DNA of 64,000 nucleotides from Haemophilus influenzae (GTDB lineage: Bacteria > Pseudomonadota > Gammaproteobacteria > Enterobacterales > Pasteurellaceae), in contig NZ_LS483411.1 of the NCBI RefSeq assembly GCF_900475755.1, positions 744,001 to 808,000 on the forward strand, written 5' to 3'. This document shows positions 54,119 through 64,000 of the stretch, piece by piece. A program made the position numbers and the translations under genes. Every line of letters starts with the position of its first letter. The stretch's first letter is position 1. Below the pieces are notes generated by a model. The model was not told the origin of the DNA and made no database searches. It saw only the letters and a program-made list of their open reading frames with translations.

Positions 54119-56689
54119 ATGAACATTGAAAAATTTACGACAAAATTCCAAGAAGCGTTAAGCGAAGCACAATCACTTGCTATCGGAAAAGATAATCAAT
54201 TTATTGAACCCGTGCATTTATTGACCGCACTTTTAAATCAACAGGGCGGCTCTATTGCGCCAATTTTGACAGCAAGTGGTGTAAATGTGGCGTTATTGCG
54301 TAATGAATTGAAGACGGAACTAAATAAATTACCACAGGTTATTGGCAATGGCGGAGATGTGCAACTTTCACGTCAGCTCATTAATTTACTTAATCTATGT
54401 GATAAATTCGCACAGCAAAACCAAGATAAATTTATTTCGAGCGAATTGTTTTTGCTTGCAGCTTTAGAAGAACGAGGAACGATCAGCGATATTTTGAAAA
54501 AGTGCGGTGCAAAAAAAGAACAAATTTCGCAAGCCATTCAACATATTCGAGGGGGGCAAAACGTGAACGATCAAAATGCAGAAGAAAGCAGACAAGCATT
54601 AGAAAAATATACGATTGATTTAACCGCTCGTGCAGAAAGTGGCAAACTTGATCCTGTGATTGGGCGTGATGAAGAAATTCGTCGAGCCATTCAAGTATTA
54701 CAACGTCGTACCAAAAACAACCCAGTGTTAATTGGTGAACCAGGTGTGGGGAAAACAGCGATTGTCGAAGGCTTGGCACAACGTATCGTAAATGGCGAAG
54801 TGCCAGAGGGTTTGAAAAATAAACGTGTGCTTTCATTAGATATGGGCGCATTGATTGCTGGTGCAAAATATCGTGGAGAATTTGAAGAACGTTTAAAATC
54901 GGTGCTCAATGAACTTTCTAAAGAAGAAGGTCGCGTTATCCTCTTTATTGATGAAATTCATACTATGGTCGGCGCAGGTAAAACCGATGGTGCGATGGAC
55001 GCAGGTAACTTATTGAAACCAAGTTTGGCACGAGGCGAATTACATTGCGTGGGTGCAACCACTCTAGATGAATATCGTCAATATATCGAAAAAGATGCCG
55101 CACTTGAACGTCGTTTCCAAAAAGTCTTTGTGGACGAACCAAGTGTGGAAGATACCATTGCGATCTTACGTGGTTTGAAAGAACGTTATGAAATTCATCA
55201 TCACGTGGATATTACTGACCCTGCGATTGTCGCAGCGGCAACGCTTTCACACCGTTATATTTCTGATCGTCAGTTACCAGATAAAGCGATTGATTTGATC
55301 GATGAAGCAGCGTCCAGCATTCGTATGGAAATAGATTCTAAACCTGAACCGCTTGATCGTCTTGAACGTCGAATTATCCAATTAAAATTGGAGCAACAAG
55401 CGTTACAAAAAGAAGAAGACGAAGCAAGTCGCAAACGTTTAGAAATGTTAGAGAAAGAATTGGCTGAAAAAGAACGTGAATATGCTGAACTTGAAGAAGT
55501 GTGGAAATCTGAAAAAGCAACGCTTTCTGGTTCTCAACATATTAAACAAGAACTAGATACTGCAAAAACCGAACTAGAACAAGCTCGTCGTGCGGGGGAT
55601 TTAGCTAAAATGTCTGAGTTGCAATATGGCCGCATTCCTGCGCTTGAAAAACAACTCGAGCAAGCTGAAACCAGCGAAGGAAAAGAAATGACGCTTTTAC
55701 GCTATCGCGTCACAGACGAAGAAATCGCAGAAGTGCTTTCTAAAGCCACTGGCATCCCAGTATCAAAAATGATGGAGGGCGAGAAAGAAAAACTCTTACG
55801 TATGGAAGATGAACTACATAAACGAGTGATTGGTCAAGAAGAAGCGGTTGATGCTGTCGCTAATGCAATTCGTCGTAGTCGTGCTGGTCTTTCCGATCCT
55901 AATCGCCCAATTGGTTCTTTCTTGTTCCTAGGGCCAACAGGTGTAGGTAAAACAGAGCTTTGTAAAACTCTAGCTAAATTCCTCTTTGATAGTGAAGATG
56001 CAATGGTGCGCATTGATATGTCAGAGTTTATGGAAAAACATAGCGTATCTCGTTTAGTCGGAGCGCCTCCAGGCTATGTCGGCTATGAAGAAGGCGGTTA
56101 TTTAACTGAAGCTGTTCGCCGTCGTCCGTATTCGGTGATTTTGCTCGATGAAGTTGAAAAAGCCCATACGGATGTGTTCAACATCTTGTTGCAAGTGCTA
56201 GATGATGGTCGTTTAACTGACGGACAAGGCAGAACCGTAGATTTTCGTAACACGGTTGTGATTATGACCTCTAACTTAGGTTCTGATTTAATCCAAGGTA
56301 ACAAAGAGGAAAGCTATAGCGAAATGAAGGCCTTAGTGATGTCTGTAGTAGGCCAACATTTCCGCCCAGAATTTATCAACCGTATTGACGAAACCGTGGT
56401 ATTCCATCCACTTGGTAAAGAGAATATCCGTGCGATTGCAAGCATCCAATTAGAACGTTTAGCAAAACGTATGGAAACTCGTGGCTACGAATTGGTATTT
56501 ACCGATGCTTTATTAGATTTTATTGGCGAAGTTGGCTATGACCCAATTTATGGCGCACGTCCATTGAAACGCGCCATTCAACAAGAAATTGAAAATAGCT
56601 TGGCGCAACAAATTCTATCTGGTGCGTTGTTACCGAGTAAGGTTGTTACTATTGATTATGTCAATTCAGAAGTTCAAGCGAGACAATAA
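54119..56689 (+). CDS. clpB: Disaggregase chaperone ClpB
   Basis: 856 aa AAA+ hexamer that threads aggregated protein with DnaK. N-domain (1-140), first nucleotide domain with Walker [18 protein letters not shown] and Walker [16 protein letters not shown], a coiled-coil middle domain (about 400-525) rich in E, K and L, and second nucleotide domain with [10 protein letters not shown] and [11 protein letters not shown]. No ClpP-binding loop is expected in ClpB. Full length and intact. Confidence 0.98.
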   Translation: MNIEKFTTKFQEALSEAQSLAIGKDNQFIEPVHLLTALLNQQGGSIAPILTASGVNVALLRNELKTELNKLPQVIGNGGDVQLSRQLINLLNLCDKFAQQNQDKFISSELFLLAALEERGTISDILKKCGAKKEQISQAIQHIRGGQNVNDQNAEESRQALEKYTIDLTARAESGKLDPVIGRDEEIRRAIQVLQRRTKNNPVLIGEPGVGKTAIVEGLAQRIVNGEVPEGLKNKRVLSLDMGALIAGAKYRGEFEERLKSVLNELSKEEGRVILFIDEIHTMVGAGKTDGAMDAGNLLKPSLARGELHCVGATTLDEYRQYIEKDAALERRFQKVFVDEPSVEDTIAILRGLKERYEIHHHVDITDPAIVAAATLSHRYISDRQLPDKAIDLIDEAASSIRMEIDSKPEPLDRLERRIIQLKLEQQALQKEEDEASRKRLEMLEKELAEKEREYAELEEVWKSEKATLSGSQHIKQELDTAKTELEQARRAGDLAKMSELQYGRIPALEKQLEQAETSEGKEMTLLRYRVTDEEIAEVLSKATGIPVSKMMEGEKEKLLRMEDELHKRVIGQEEAVDAVANAIRRSRAGLSDPNRPIGSFLFLGPTGVGKTELCKTLAKFLFDSEDAMVRIDMSEFMEKHSVSRLVGAPPGYVGYEEGGYLTEAVRRRPYSVILLDEVEKAHTDVFNILLQVLDDGRLTDGQGRTVDFRNTVVIMTSNLGSDLIQGNKEESYSEMKALVMSVVGQHFRPEFINRIDETVVFHPLGKENIRAIASIQLERLAKRMETRGYELVFTDALLDFIGEVGYDPIYGARPLKRAIQQEIENSLAQQILSGALLPSKVVTIDYVNSEVQARQ

Positions 56690-56695
56690 GCATTA

Positions 56696-56728
56696 CAAAA
56701 GTGCGGTAAAATTTACCGCACTTTTTTA
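56696..56728. terminator. Bidirectional terminator from inverted uptake signals
   Basis: AAAAGTGCGGTAA and TTTACCGCACTTTTTT form a long stem with a 1-2 nt loop, between convergent clpB and rlmB. Both uptake cores are perfect (56699 and 56715). Its end overlaps the rlmB stop codon. Confidence 0.9.
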
Positions 56729-57466
56729 TGAACCTAAACGCTGACGTACAATTTCAAATAAACATACCCCTGTTGCGACAGATACATTTAATGATGAAAC
56801 TGAACCAGCCATTGGAATGCTAATCAGTTGATCGCAATGTTCACGTGTTAAACGACGCATTCCTTCGCCTTCAGCTCCCATAACAAGTGCTAGTGACCCT
56901 GTCAGTTTGCTTTGATAAATGGTTTCAGTTGCTTCGCCAGCAGTGCCAACCACCCAAATATTATGGTTTTGCTGTAAATCGCGTAGTGTGCGAGAAAGAT
57001 TGGTTACACGAATTAACGGCACAGTTTCTGCTGCACCGCAAGCAACTTTACGCGCGATAGATGTTAATTGTGCCGATTTATCTTTCGGTACGATCACTGC
57101 CACTACGCCCGCTGCATCAGCTGTTCGCAAACAAGCTCCCAAGTTGTGTGGATCAGTCACGCCATCTAAAACTAATAAAAGCGGGTTTTGTTTATTGGCA
57201 AGAATTTCATCAAGATCATTTTCATTAAGTTCTTTTGCTGCTTGTACTCGAGCAATAACACCTTGATGAACTTCGCCATCGGCTTTTTTATCAAGAGTTT
57301 GGCGATTAACAAATTGCACACCAATTCCTAGGGAATAAAGTTCGTTTAAGAGTGGCTGTAGGCGTTTATCTTCACGTCCTTTAAGTACGAAAACTTCAAT
57401 TAGACGCTCTGGCGAATGGGTTAAAATACTATTAACAGCATGAATGCCGTAGATTTGTTCTGACAT
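56726..57466 (-). CDS. rlmB: 23S rRNA (guanosine2251-2'-O)-methyltransferase
   Basis: 246 aa SPOUT enzyme. N-terminal RNA-binding domain, then SpoU motifs [34 protein letters not shown] and [22 protein letters not shown]. It lies 54 bp downstream of rnr in the same direction, a conserved pairing, so both are probably one operon. Confidence 0.97.
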   Translation of the reverse strand: MSEQIYGIHAVNSILTHSPERLIEVFVLKGREDKRLQPLLNELYSLGIGVQFVNRQTLDKKADGEVHQGVIARVQAAKELNENDLDEILANKQNPLLLVLDGVTDPHNLGACLRTADAAGVVAVIVPKDKSAQLTSIARKVACGAAETVPLIRVTNLSRTLRDLQQNHNIWVVGTAGEATETIYQSKLTGSLALVMGAEGEGMRRLTREHCDQLISIPMAGSVSSLNVSVATGVCLFEIVRQRLGS

Positions 57467-57520
57467 AAATTTCTCTTTTTTTATTTGAATTTTTAATTCA
57501 TTCTTAAAATAGGAAGTGAA

Positions 57521-59869
57521 TTATTTTCGTTTTCTAGATGTTTTCTTAGAAACTTCTTTCTTTTTTACCGCACTTTTTCGTTTCTGGGATGTTTTAGACG
57601 GTAGTTCTTTAAAGACTTTCTTGGCTTTTTCTTTCGCGGTTTTTCCAGCATGACGAGGCTTACGTTCACTCCCCATCAGAGAGAAATCGACCATTTTATT
57701 TTCTAAATGTACCGCTTCAACTTTGATGCGAACTTTATCGCCTAAGCGATATTGCATTCCGCTATTTTCGCCAATTAAACGCTGTTTTGTTGCATCGAAT
57801 TGGTAATAATCGTTTTCTAAAGTCGAAATATGGACTAAACCATCGATGAATAAATCATCTAAGCGTATAAATAAACCAAATCCCGTCACAGATGAAATAA
57901 CACCGCTAAATTCTTCGCCAATATGATCTTGCATATATTCACATTTTAGCCAATCTGCCACTTCACGAGTGGCGTCGTCAGCACGGCGTTCCGTCATTGA
58001 ACAATGATTGCCAAGTAAATCCATTTCATCAAAAGAGTAATGATAACCGCCAGTATCCGTTGTTTTACGTTTTGCGCCTTGTTCTTTAGCGAGTAAATAT
58101 TTGATGCCTCGATGAAGTGTTAAGTCTGGATAACGGCGAATTGGCGAAGTAAAGTGTGCATACTCTTCCAAAGCCAAACCAAAGTGTCCAATATTGTCAG
58201 CATGATAGACAGCTTGGCTTAAAGAGCGGAGCAACATTGTTTGAATAAGTTCATGATCAGGTCGTTCCTTAACTTTTTCTAAGAGAGCAGCATAGTCTTT
58301 TGTGGTTGGTTTTAAGCCACCTTCTAAAGTTAAACCAAACTCACTTAAGAAAGTGCGGAACGATGTTAATTTTTCTTCGCTCGGGGTGGCATGAATGCGA
58401 TATAACGCAGGCTCTTTATGTTTTTCCATAAAATTAGCAGCTGCGATATTCGCAAGAATCATACATTCCTCAATGATTTTGTGGGCATCGTTACGAACAA
58501 CGGGTTCAATACGCTCAATTCTCCCCATTGCATTAAAAATAAACTTAGTTTCAATGGTTTCAAAATCGATGGCACCACGTTGTTTTCGGGCATTAAGTAA
58601 TGCTTTATAGAGATGATGCAATTCTTCTAAATGTGGAATAAGTCCTTGATAACGAGTGCGTAATTCTTCATCGCCTTCAAGCATTTTGGCTACTTTGGTA
58701 TAAGTGAGGCGGGCGTGAGAATTCATCACCGCTTCATAAAAGCGATAATCTGTGAGCTTACCTTTAGCTGAAATTTGCATCTCACACACCATACATAAAC
58801 GATCCACTTGTGGGTTAAGAGAGCATAAGCCGTTCGATAAAATTTCAGGTAGCATTGGTACAACTCGGTTCGGAAAATAAACTGAGTTACCACGATTATG
58901 CGCTTCTACATCCAAAGCGGAACGTAAACGTACGTAATAACTGACATCCGCAATCGCTACCCAAAGTTTCCAGCCTTTGCCATGTTTTTCACAATAAACA
59001 GCATCATCAAAATCCCGCGCATCTTCGCCATCAATGGTAACAAGCGGTAAATGACGTAAATCCACACGACCTTTTTTGGCTTCTTCTGGGACTTCTTCAG
59101 TGAATTTTTTTACGTATTTTTCCACCGCACTTGGAAACTTATGGGGAATATCGTGGTTACGCAAGGCGATTTCCACTTCCATTCCTTTCGCCATATTATC
59201 GCCTAGGATTTCAGTAATTACGCCAATTGGCTGGTTAAAACTAGCAGAGCGTTCTTGCAATTCGACAACCACAACTTGCCCCATTCGTGCGCCATTACGA
59301 TGTTCATTTGGCACGAGAATATCACGACCAATTCTGCTGTCATCAGGCACCACATAGCTGAAACCGTTTTCTAAGAAAAAGCGACCCACAATTTGTTTTT
59401 TACGGCTTTCTAATACGCGCACAATTCGCACTTCACGGCGACCACGACGATCTAATCCAGCAGGTTGCGCTAAGACAAAATCTCCATGCATGACTCTTTG
59501 CATTTGATGGTTCGGAATGAATAAATCATCTTTTTTGCCATCGACCTGTAAAAAACCAAAACCTTCGCGATGACCAATTACCGTACCTTTAAATAAATCT
59601 AATTTTTCTGGTAAGGCATAGCGTTTACGTTTAGTGAACACTAATTGCCCATCATTTTCCATCGCGCGTAATCGGCGACGCATCGCTTCTATTTGATCTT
59701 CATTTCGAATGGAAAGTGCGGTCAAAATTTCATCCCGATTCATTGGCGCATTATTGTCTCGAATAACGCTTAAAATAAATTCACGGCTCGGGATTGGATT
59801 GCCGTATTTTTCCAATTCTCGTTTGTAATGAGGATCTTGGTTGATTAAGTTTTTACGTTTTTTTGTCAT
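57521..59869 (-). CDS. rnr: Ribonuclease R
   Basis: 782 aa 3'-5' exoribonuclease that degrades structured RNA and defective rRNA. Order: N-terminal helix-turn-helix ([13 protein letters not shown]), cold-shock domains ([17 protein letters not shown]), RNB catalytic core with [17 protein letters not shown], an S1 domain ([17 protein letters not shown]) and a Lys/Arg/Ser-rich tail ending TSRKRK. Uptake signals at 57567, 59124 and 59714. Confidence 0.97.
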   Translation of the reverse strand: MTKKRKNLINQDPHYKRELEKYGNPIPSREFILSVIRDNNAPMNRDEILTALSIRNEDQIEAMRRRLRAMENDGQLVFTKRKRYALPEKLDLFKGTVIGHREGFGFLQVDGKKDDLFIPNHQMQRVMHGDFVLAQPAGLDRRGRREVRIVRVLESRKKQIVGRFFLENGFSYVVPDDSRIGRDILVPNEHRNGARMGQVVVVELQERSASFNQPIGVITEILGDNMAKGMEVEIALRNHDIPHKFPSAVEKYVKKFTEEVPEEAKKGRVDLRHLPLVTIDGEDARDFDDAVYCEKHGKGWKLWVAIADVSYYVRLRSALDVEAHNRGNSVYFPNRVVPMLPEILSNGLCSLNPQVDRLCMVCEMQISAKGKLTDYRFYEAVMNSHARLTYTKVAKMLEGDEELRTRYQGLIPHLEELHHLYKALLNARKQRGAIDFETIETKFIFNAMGRIERIEPVVRNDAHKIIEECMILANIAAANFMEKHKEPALYRIHATPSEEKLTSFRTFLSEFGLTLEGGLKPTTKDYAALLEKVKERPDHELIQTMLLRSLSQAVYHADNIGHFGLALEEYAHFTSPIRRYPDLTLHRGIKYLLAKEQGAKRKTTDTGGYHYSFDEMDLLGNHCSMTERRADDATREVADWLKCEYMQDHIGEEFSGVISSVTGFGLFIRLDDLFIDGLVHISTLENDYYQFDATKQRLIGENSGMQYRLGDKVRIKVEAVHLENKMVDFSLMGSERKPRHAGKTAKEKAKKVFKELPSKTSQKRKSAVKKKEVSKKTSRKRK

Positions 59870-60056
59870 TATTTTTTACAGTTTTAAAAAGTGCGGAGAG
59901 TTTGACACTGTAAGGGGGATAATGCAAGATGGGGGATAGGTTTATTTATCGGCAAAACCAATGAACTTTTAACGTACATATAAAACAATGCCTTTCTTTT
60001 TTATTTTCTGTTAGAATGACTGCCCTCAATTATTTTCTTGACAAAGGAGCAAAACA

Positions 60057-61105
60057 ATGAAAATCATTAAGCAAGCAAAATAGTCTAACCCGCCTTTCTT
60101 TAATCACTCTACTTATTTCCACATCTTTTTATTCTGTTCAGTCTTTTTCACAAGATCTAAAATGGATCGCTACTTATGGTATGGTGCGCGATGGTGGATA
60201 TAATGTTGCCATTGGAGATGGTAGTAAAGTAACTAATTCTACAGAAAGTGGAGCTAAACCATCCATTGGAGCAGTTGCTATCGGTGGAGATACTCACGTA
60301 AAAAGCATAGGTTCTTTAGCTATAGGCTATGGGGCTAAATCTGGATCAGATGGTCAAAAAGGAAAATTTAGTACTGCTATTGGTATAAATTCTAATTCAG
60401 AAAAGGGAGGTGTTGCAGTTGGTCATTATGCTGAAGCTTTCGCGTATAGGTCTATTGCAATTGGTTCTTTATCTACAAGTAAAGATGGAGACTATTCGAT
60501 AGCTTTTGGTGTACATAGCTTGGTGGAAAAATTAGAAAAAGGTAAAAATAACAATAAAATCGGCAAAAATATTGATATTAATGCAAGTGGAACTACGACA
60601 AAAATTGACATGGCTCACGATAGTGAGCAGAATTTAATTGATAAATATGGTCAAACTTACGGTGCGATGGCACTAGGATTTAGATCTTCTTCACACAATC
60701 TTTTTGCCAGTTCATTTGGGGCGTTTTCTACAGCCACAGCTATTGAAAGTCTAGCAGTCGGCGACAGCAGCCAATCAACGGGCTACCGCAGTGCTACTTT
60801 TGGCAGCCACAGCAGGGCTTTGGCAGAAGAAAGTTTGGCATTAGGTTATGAAACTCGGGCAAATGCTTATGGTTCTGTTGCTTTAGGTGCAGAGTCTGTG
60901 GCGAATGAAGAAAATACCGTATCAGTGGGTTCTGATACATTGAAACGGAAAATCGTTAATGTCGCCGATGGCACAGAAGATTATGATGCAGTAAATGTCC
61001 GTCAGTTAAACCGCTTAAGCAAACGTGTAAACCGCGTCGGCGCAAGTGCTGCGGTGTTGGCTTCATTAAAACCTGCACAATTAGGCGAAGATGATAAATT
61101 TGCGT
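60057..61105 (+). pseudogene. Trimeric autotransporter (YadA-like) adhesin, frameshifted and without anchor
   Basis: A strong ribosome site AAAGGAGC precedes ATG at 60057. The N-terminus MKIIKQAK stops at 60081 and the rest of the signal peptide continues in another frame (NSLTRLSLITLLISTSFYS). The passenger has YadA head repeats of the form AIGxxSxA (e.g. GSLAIGYGAKS, ESLALGYETRANAYGSVALG) and neck NVADGTEDYDAVNVRQLN. The anchor begins (KRVNRVGASAAVLASLKP, LGEDDKFAL), then the coding sequence changes abruptly at about 61105 into a gsp-like sequence. The last 50-60 residues that form the trimeric beta-barrel are missing, so it cannot be surface anchored. Confidence 0.85.
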
Positions 61106-61931
61106 TGTATTTGCCGATGTTGGTATGGCGTACGAGATCTTTTCTTTACGTTTTTTACGCCAAGTAGTAAATGATGCCTTGTTGCCTTTACAGGCATTTG
61201 CTAATGGTTGTAAGCGTAAACCTCAAGCAGGTTCCTTATTAATTTGGCAAGAAGGGGGGGGAATTTAAACACACGGGGCATGTGGCAATTATCACTGAGG
61301 TGTTGCCTGATAGGGTTCGAATCGCCGAGCAAAATGTGATTCATTCTCGCTTGCCAAGTGGTCAGCAATGGACGCGTGAATTGCCGATGATTGTTTCAGA
61401 ACAAGGTTATTTTCTACAAGATACTTTTGATGATACTAAAATTCTTGGTTGGATGATTCAAACGAACGATACTGAATTTTCAGAACCCCAACCTTTCCCA
61501 AAATCAACCGCACTTCTGTTACAAGCCCATTATATTAACAATCACGGTCAATTTAGTGGGAAATGGCTAAATGAAAATAAGCCATTTTATTCCCTAATCA
61601 TCGTTATTTGTTAGAGGCAAGTTTTCATCTCGCGCCAAATTTAATTCAAAATGGCTATGTGCAAAAACCAATTGCAGGTCGTCGGGGAGATAATGTTAAA
61701 CTTATTGGCAAAAATAATGCCACTTTAGGTGTCACAAAGGGTAAATTTGGCAAACAAGAAAACATTTATCAACAACTTTGGTGCTTACCACAAGTGGAAG
61801 AGCAATACTTGCAAGTTTGTACTTTTACCGTGGGAGGGCATTATGGCAGCACTTGCCTACGCTCTGATTCTAGTCGAGTGATTGTAGGCAATAGTGATAT
61901 GCAACCATTGAGAGTGTTGAAAGATAAATAA
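61106..61931 (+). pseudogene. Glutathionylspermidine synthetase/amidase, gutted remnant
   Basis: Pieces align with the E. coli bifunctional Gsp: amidase part DVGMAYEIFSLRFLRQVVND, LPLQAFANG, then HTGHVAIITEV, RIAEQNVIHS, QWTRELPMIV and DTFDDTKILGWMIQT; and the extreme C-terminus of the synthetase, VQKPIAGRRGDN, KQENIYQQLWCLP, VCTFTVGGHYGSTCLR. Lesions: the start and catalytic Cys region are lost at the adhesin junction, a run of eight G at 61254-61261 shifts the frame by one, and about 300 codons between FSGKWLNENK and FPNHRYLLEAS (near 61590) are deleted. Confidence 0.85.
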
Positions 61932-61945
61932 AACACTTTGTGAGA

Positions 61946-63256
61946 TTAAGAATGGGTTTTATGCAATGCTTTTCCAATAAAAATGCTTGCAACTAACATT
62001 ACTAAAGTCGGAACCAACCAAGCCATTCCTTCAGATGAAAGAGGGAAGTGTTTCAATAATGAATTGATGCTTTCTGGTAACATTTTAACGTTATTTAAGC
62101 TGTCACATAAACTAAAACAAACCGTAACGAGCAATGTACTATTGTATGTAAATTTTATTGATGGAAGTTTTTTTCGTAAGAATTGCAATAAAACAAGCAC
62201 AATAGCTACTGGGTAAATTAATAACAAGGCTGGGATCGTTATGCGAAGTAGATCCGTTAAACCATATTGTGAAACAGTGATTGTTATCGCGGTAAAAAGG
62301 GCGATCCAAAATGGATAGGAAAAGCGAGAGGAAAATTTTGCGAAATAATCAGCAGATGCGCTAGTTACACCAACAAGTGTTGTTAAGCTCGCTAATACAA
62401 TAATACCAGCCATAATCCAAGTCCCAGCTGAACCGAATAAGACATTTACATAACGAGAGAAAATTTGTCCACCATTCATTGCCCCTTCTGCAACTGCAGC
62501 ACTGGTTGCACCTAGATAGAAAAGCGAAAAATATAAACTGGCGAGTAAAATGACAGAAACAAATCCTGCTGAAATGGTGTATTTCACAATATCTTTGGTT
62601 TTTGTCACATTTTTCGCTGATAATGCTCGGGCGACAATTCCACCAAAAGCAATGGCTGCAAGTACATCCATGGTTTGATAACCACTGGTTAAGCCGATTA
62701 ATAAAGAATGGCTATTTTCATAAGCATTACTTGGCGCTTGAATTTCAGATAAAGGCGAAATAAATACGGTAATTGCTACAGCAATAAGTAACACTAATAA
62801 AGCGGGTGTCATAAATTTACCCACGCTTGAAATGATCGTATTTGGGCTAATCATAAAGCCCATCGCGATTAAGTTAAAAATGAGTGAGAATACAAAACGA
62901 ACATTCGCATTATTTTCTGTTAAGTCTAAAGGCAACCACGCCATTTCATAAGCAACATTAGTGATGCGGGGCATTGCAAAGGTAGAGCCAATGGTTAAAT
63001 AAAGTATAACGAGGAAACCTGTGCCAGCCCATTTTGGTAAATCTTTAGTAAGTTCTTCGCCACGACCTAAAATCGCTACCACAACAAGCGTAATAAATGG
63101 CATTAAAACGCCAGTTAAAACAAAGCCTAAGGAAGCACTCATCCAATGTTGTCCTGAGAAAAATCCTTCCATAGGCGGAAAAATGATATTACCCGCACCT
63201 AAAAATAAGGCGAAGATCATCATTCCTAAAACGATAATATCTTTACGTGAAAACAT
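61946..63256 (-). CDS. brnQ: Branched-chain amino acid:cation symporter (LIVCS family)
   Basis: 436 aa inner-membrane carrier for Leu, Ile and Val with about 12 hydrophobic helices. The family start SRKDIIVLGMMIFALFLGAGNIIFPP is present, with GLTSGYQTMDVLAAIAFG in the centre. I use the ATG at 63256 because the family begins there; an upstream in-frame ATG at 63289 lacks a ribosome site. Divergent from nhaA. Confidence 0.93.
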   Translation of the reverse strand: MFSRKDIIVLGMMIFALFLGAGNIIFPPMEGFFSGQHWMSASLGFVLTGVLMPFITLVVVAILGRGEELTKDLPKWAGTGFLVILYLTIGSTFAMPRITNVAYEMAWLPLDLTENNANVRFVFSLIFNLIAMGFMISPNTIISSVGKFMTPALLVLLIAVAITVFISPLSEIQAPSNAYENSHSLLIGLTSGYQTMDVLAAIAFGGIVARALSAKNVTKTKDIVKYTISAGFVSVILLASLYFSLFYLGATSAAVAEGAMNGGQIFSRYVNVLFGSAGTWIMAGIIVLASLTTLVGVTSASADYFAKFSSRFSYPFWIALFTAITITVSQYGLTDLLRITIPALLLIYPVAIVLVLLQFLRKKLPSIKFTYNSTLLVTVCFSLCDSLNNVKMLPESINSLLKHFPLSSEGMAWLVPTLVMLVASIFIGKALHKTHS

Positions 63257-63396
63257 AATTTTTGACTCTAAAAATAAAAAGGCCTGCATTCTACTACAAA
63301 GTAGATAAAATCCCTATTGCGTAAAATTAAAAATGTGAATTTTGTCACAATATATGGCATTTTATCGACAATTCGCTAAAAATCCCGACAAAATCT

Positions 63397-63405
63397 ACCG
63401 CACTT
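63397..63405 (-). repeat. DNA uptake signal sequence
   Basis: Perfect ACCGCACTT followed by TTTTCC in the brnQ-nhaA intergenic region. Confidence 0.85.
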
Positions 63406-63479
63406 TTTCCTTTAACTTCGAAAATATGCTAGGATGCCCCTTTGTGAATTTTTTGCTATTTATTTTTAAAGGGGTTTAT

Positions 63480-64000
63480 GTGATAAAACTGATCCAACGT
63501 TTTTTTAAATTAGAATCTGCTGGTGGTATATTATTGCTTTTTTCAGCTGTTGTTGCGATGTTGCTGGCTAATTCGCCGTTAAGCAACCAATATAATGATT
63601 TTTTAAATTTACCTGTAAGTTTACAAATTGGTAGTTTCTCAATTAATAAAACCTTAATTCACTGGATTAATGATGGTTTTATGGCGGTGTTTTTTGTATT
63701 AGTGGGAATGGAAGTAAAAAAAGAATTATTTGAAGGTGCGCTTTCAACCTATCAACAAGCTATTTTCCCTGCTATTGCAGCTATTGGCGGAATGGTTATA
63801 CCGGCTGTAGTTTATTGGTTTATCGCTAAACAAGATCCAAGCTTAGCTAATGGCTGGGCAATTCCAATGGCAACAGACATTGCTTTTGTGCTAGGGATTA
63901 TGGCGTTATTGAGTAAACAAGTGCCACTTCCATTGAAAATATTTTTACTTGCCCTTGCTATTATTGATGACCTCGGTGCGATAGTTGTTATTGCATTATT
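63480..64000 (+). CDS. nhaA: Na+/H+ antiporter NhaA (5' part, cut by window)
   Basis: The first 173 codons of NhaA. The start is GTG at 63480, because the ATG two bases earlier runs straight into TGA; AAGGGG lies at suitable distance. Ion-binding aspartates are at the canonical E. coli positions: Asp133 ([10 protein letters not shown]) and Asp163-Asp164 (IIDDLGAIV). The N-terminal [21 protein letters not shown] is typical. The remaining 210 or so residues lie beyond the right edge. Confidence 0.95.
   Translation, partial: MIKLIQRFFKLESAGGILLLFSAVVAMLLANSPLSNQYNDFLNLPVSLQIGSFSINKTLIHWINDGFMAVFFVLVGMEVKKELFEGALSTYQQAIFPAIAAIGGMVIPAVVYWFIAKQDPSLANGWAIPMATDIAFVLGIMALLSKQVPLPLKIFLLALAIIDDLGAIVVIAL

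Noticed and set aside
54483..54866. 127-codon minus-strand frame inside clpB
   Set aside because: Antisense shadow of a highly conserved coding region; composition (Leu, His, Phe-rich) is typical of an artefact.

Overview
The window is chromosomal DNA from Haemophilus influenzae. The genes match that species closely, the copies of its 9-bp DNA uptake signal (AAGTGCGGT or the complement) are frequent, and base composition is AT-rich throughout. A complete HinfI restriction-modification system (GANTC; methylase 359 aa, nuclease 262 aa) points to a strain like the original HinfI source, serotype f, rather than Rd. Strain identity is inference.

Layout. 1-13.6 kb: purine-type permease (cut by the left edge), ppa, a Gly-Leu-Lys tRNA cluster, pgsA, a peroxiredoxin, metC, a lipoprotein, mpl, znuA with a long His-rich insert, tcdA-mltA, initiator tRNA and rlmL. 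13.7-19.5 kb: a ribosomal RNA operon whose 5' part is a tRNA Arg-His-Pro run, with tRNA-Glu in the spacer. 19.6-27.1 kb: an accessory, heme-centred and decaying region: a HutZ-like fragment, a Hup-type heme receptor broken by two stops and a 5-bp duplication, rpsO, a scrap of mrp joined exactly to a scrap of 23S rRNA, an intact HemR-type receptor and an IS3-family remnant. 27.1-35.8 kb: gst, the rpsP-rimM-trmD-rplS operon, a secreted protein with nadN, and aroK-aroB-dam. 35.8-45.3 kb: mobA, yihD-dsbA, maoP, trmA-rsmJ-rseC, two tiny membrane proteins behind a competence-type CRP-S site, mobB and an MFS exporter, hbpA, hutZ. 45.3-49.9 kb: an AT-rich decayed stretch, HinfI, and a deleted UPF0597 gene. 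49.9-60 kb: polA, zapA, 6S RNA with ygfA, clpB, rnr-rlmB. 60-64 kb: a trimeric autotransporter that has lost its membrane anchor and runs into a gutted glutathionylspermidine synthetase/amidase gene, then brnQ and the start of nhaA.

A shared theme is acquisition of the two growth factors this species cannot make. Heme (X factor) is served by hemR, hbpA, hutZ and the dead hup locus; NAD (V factor) by nadN. The rest is mainly translation (rRNA, tRNA, four rRNA methyltransferases, ribosomal proteins), cell-wall recycling and DNA metabolism.

I found no convincing wholly new multi-gene system. The best leads are the CRP-S-preceded microprotein pair at 40.2-40.6 kb, the fused tRNA-rRNA operon, the mrp/23S junction, and the adhesin-gsp chimera.
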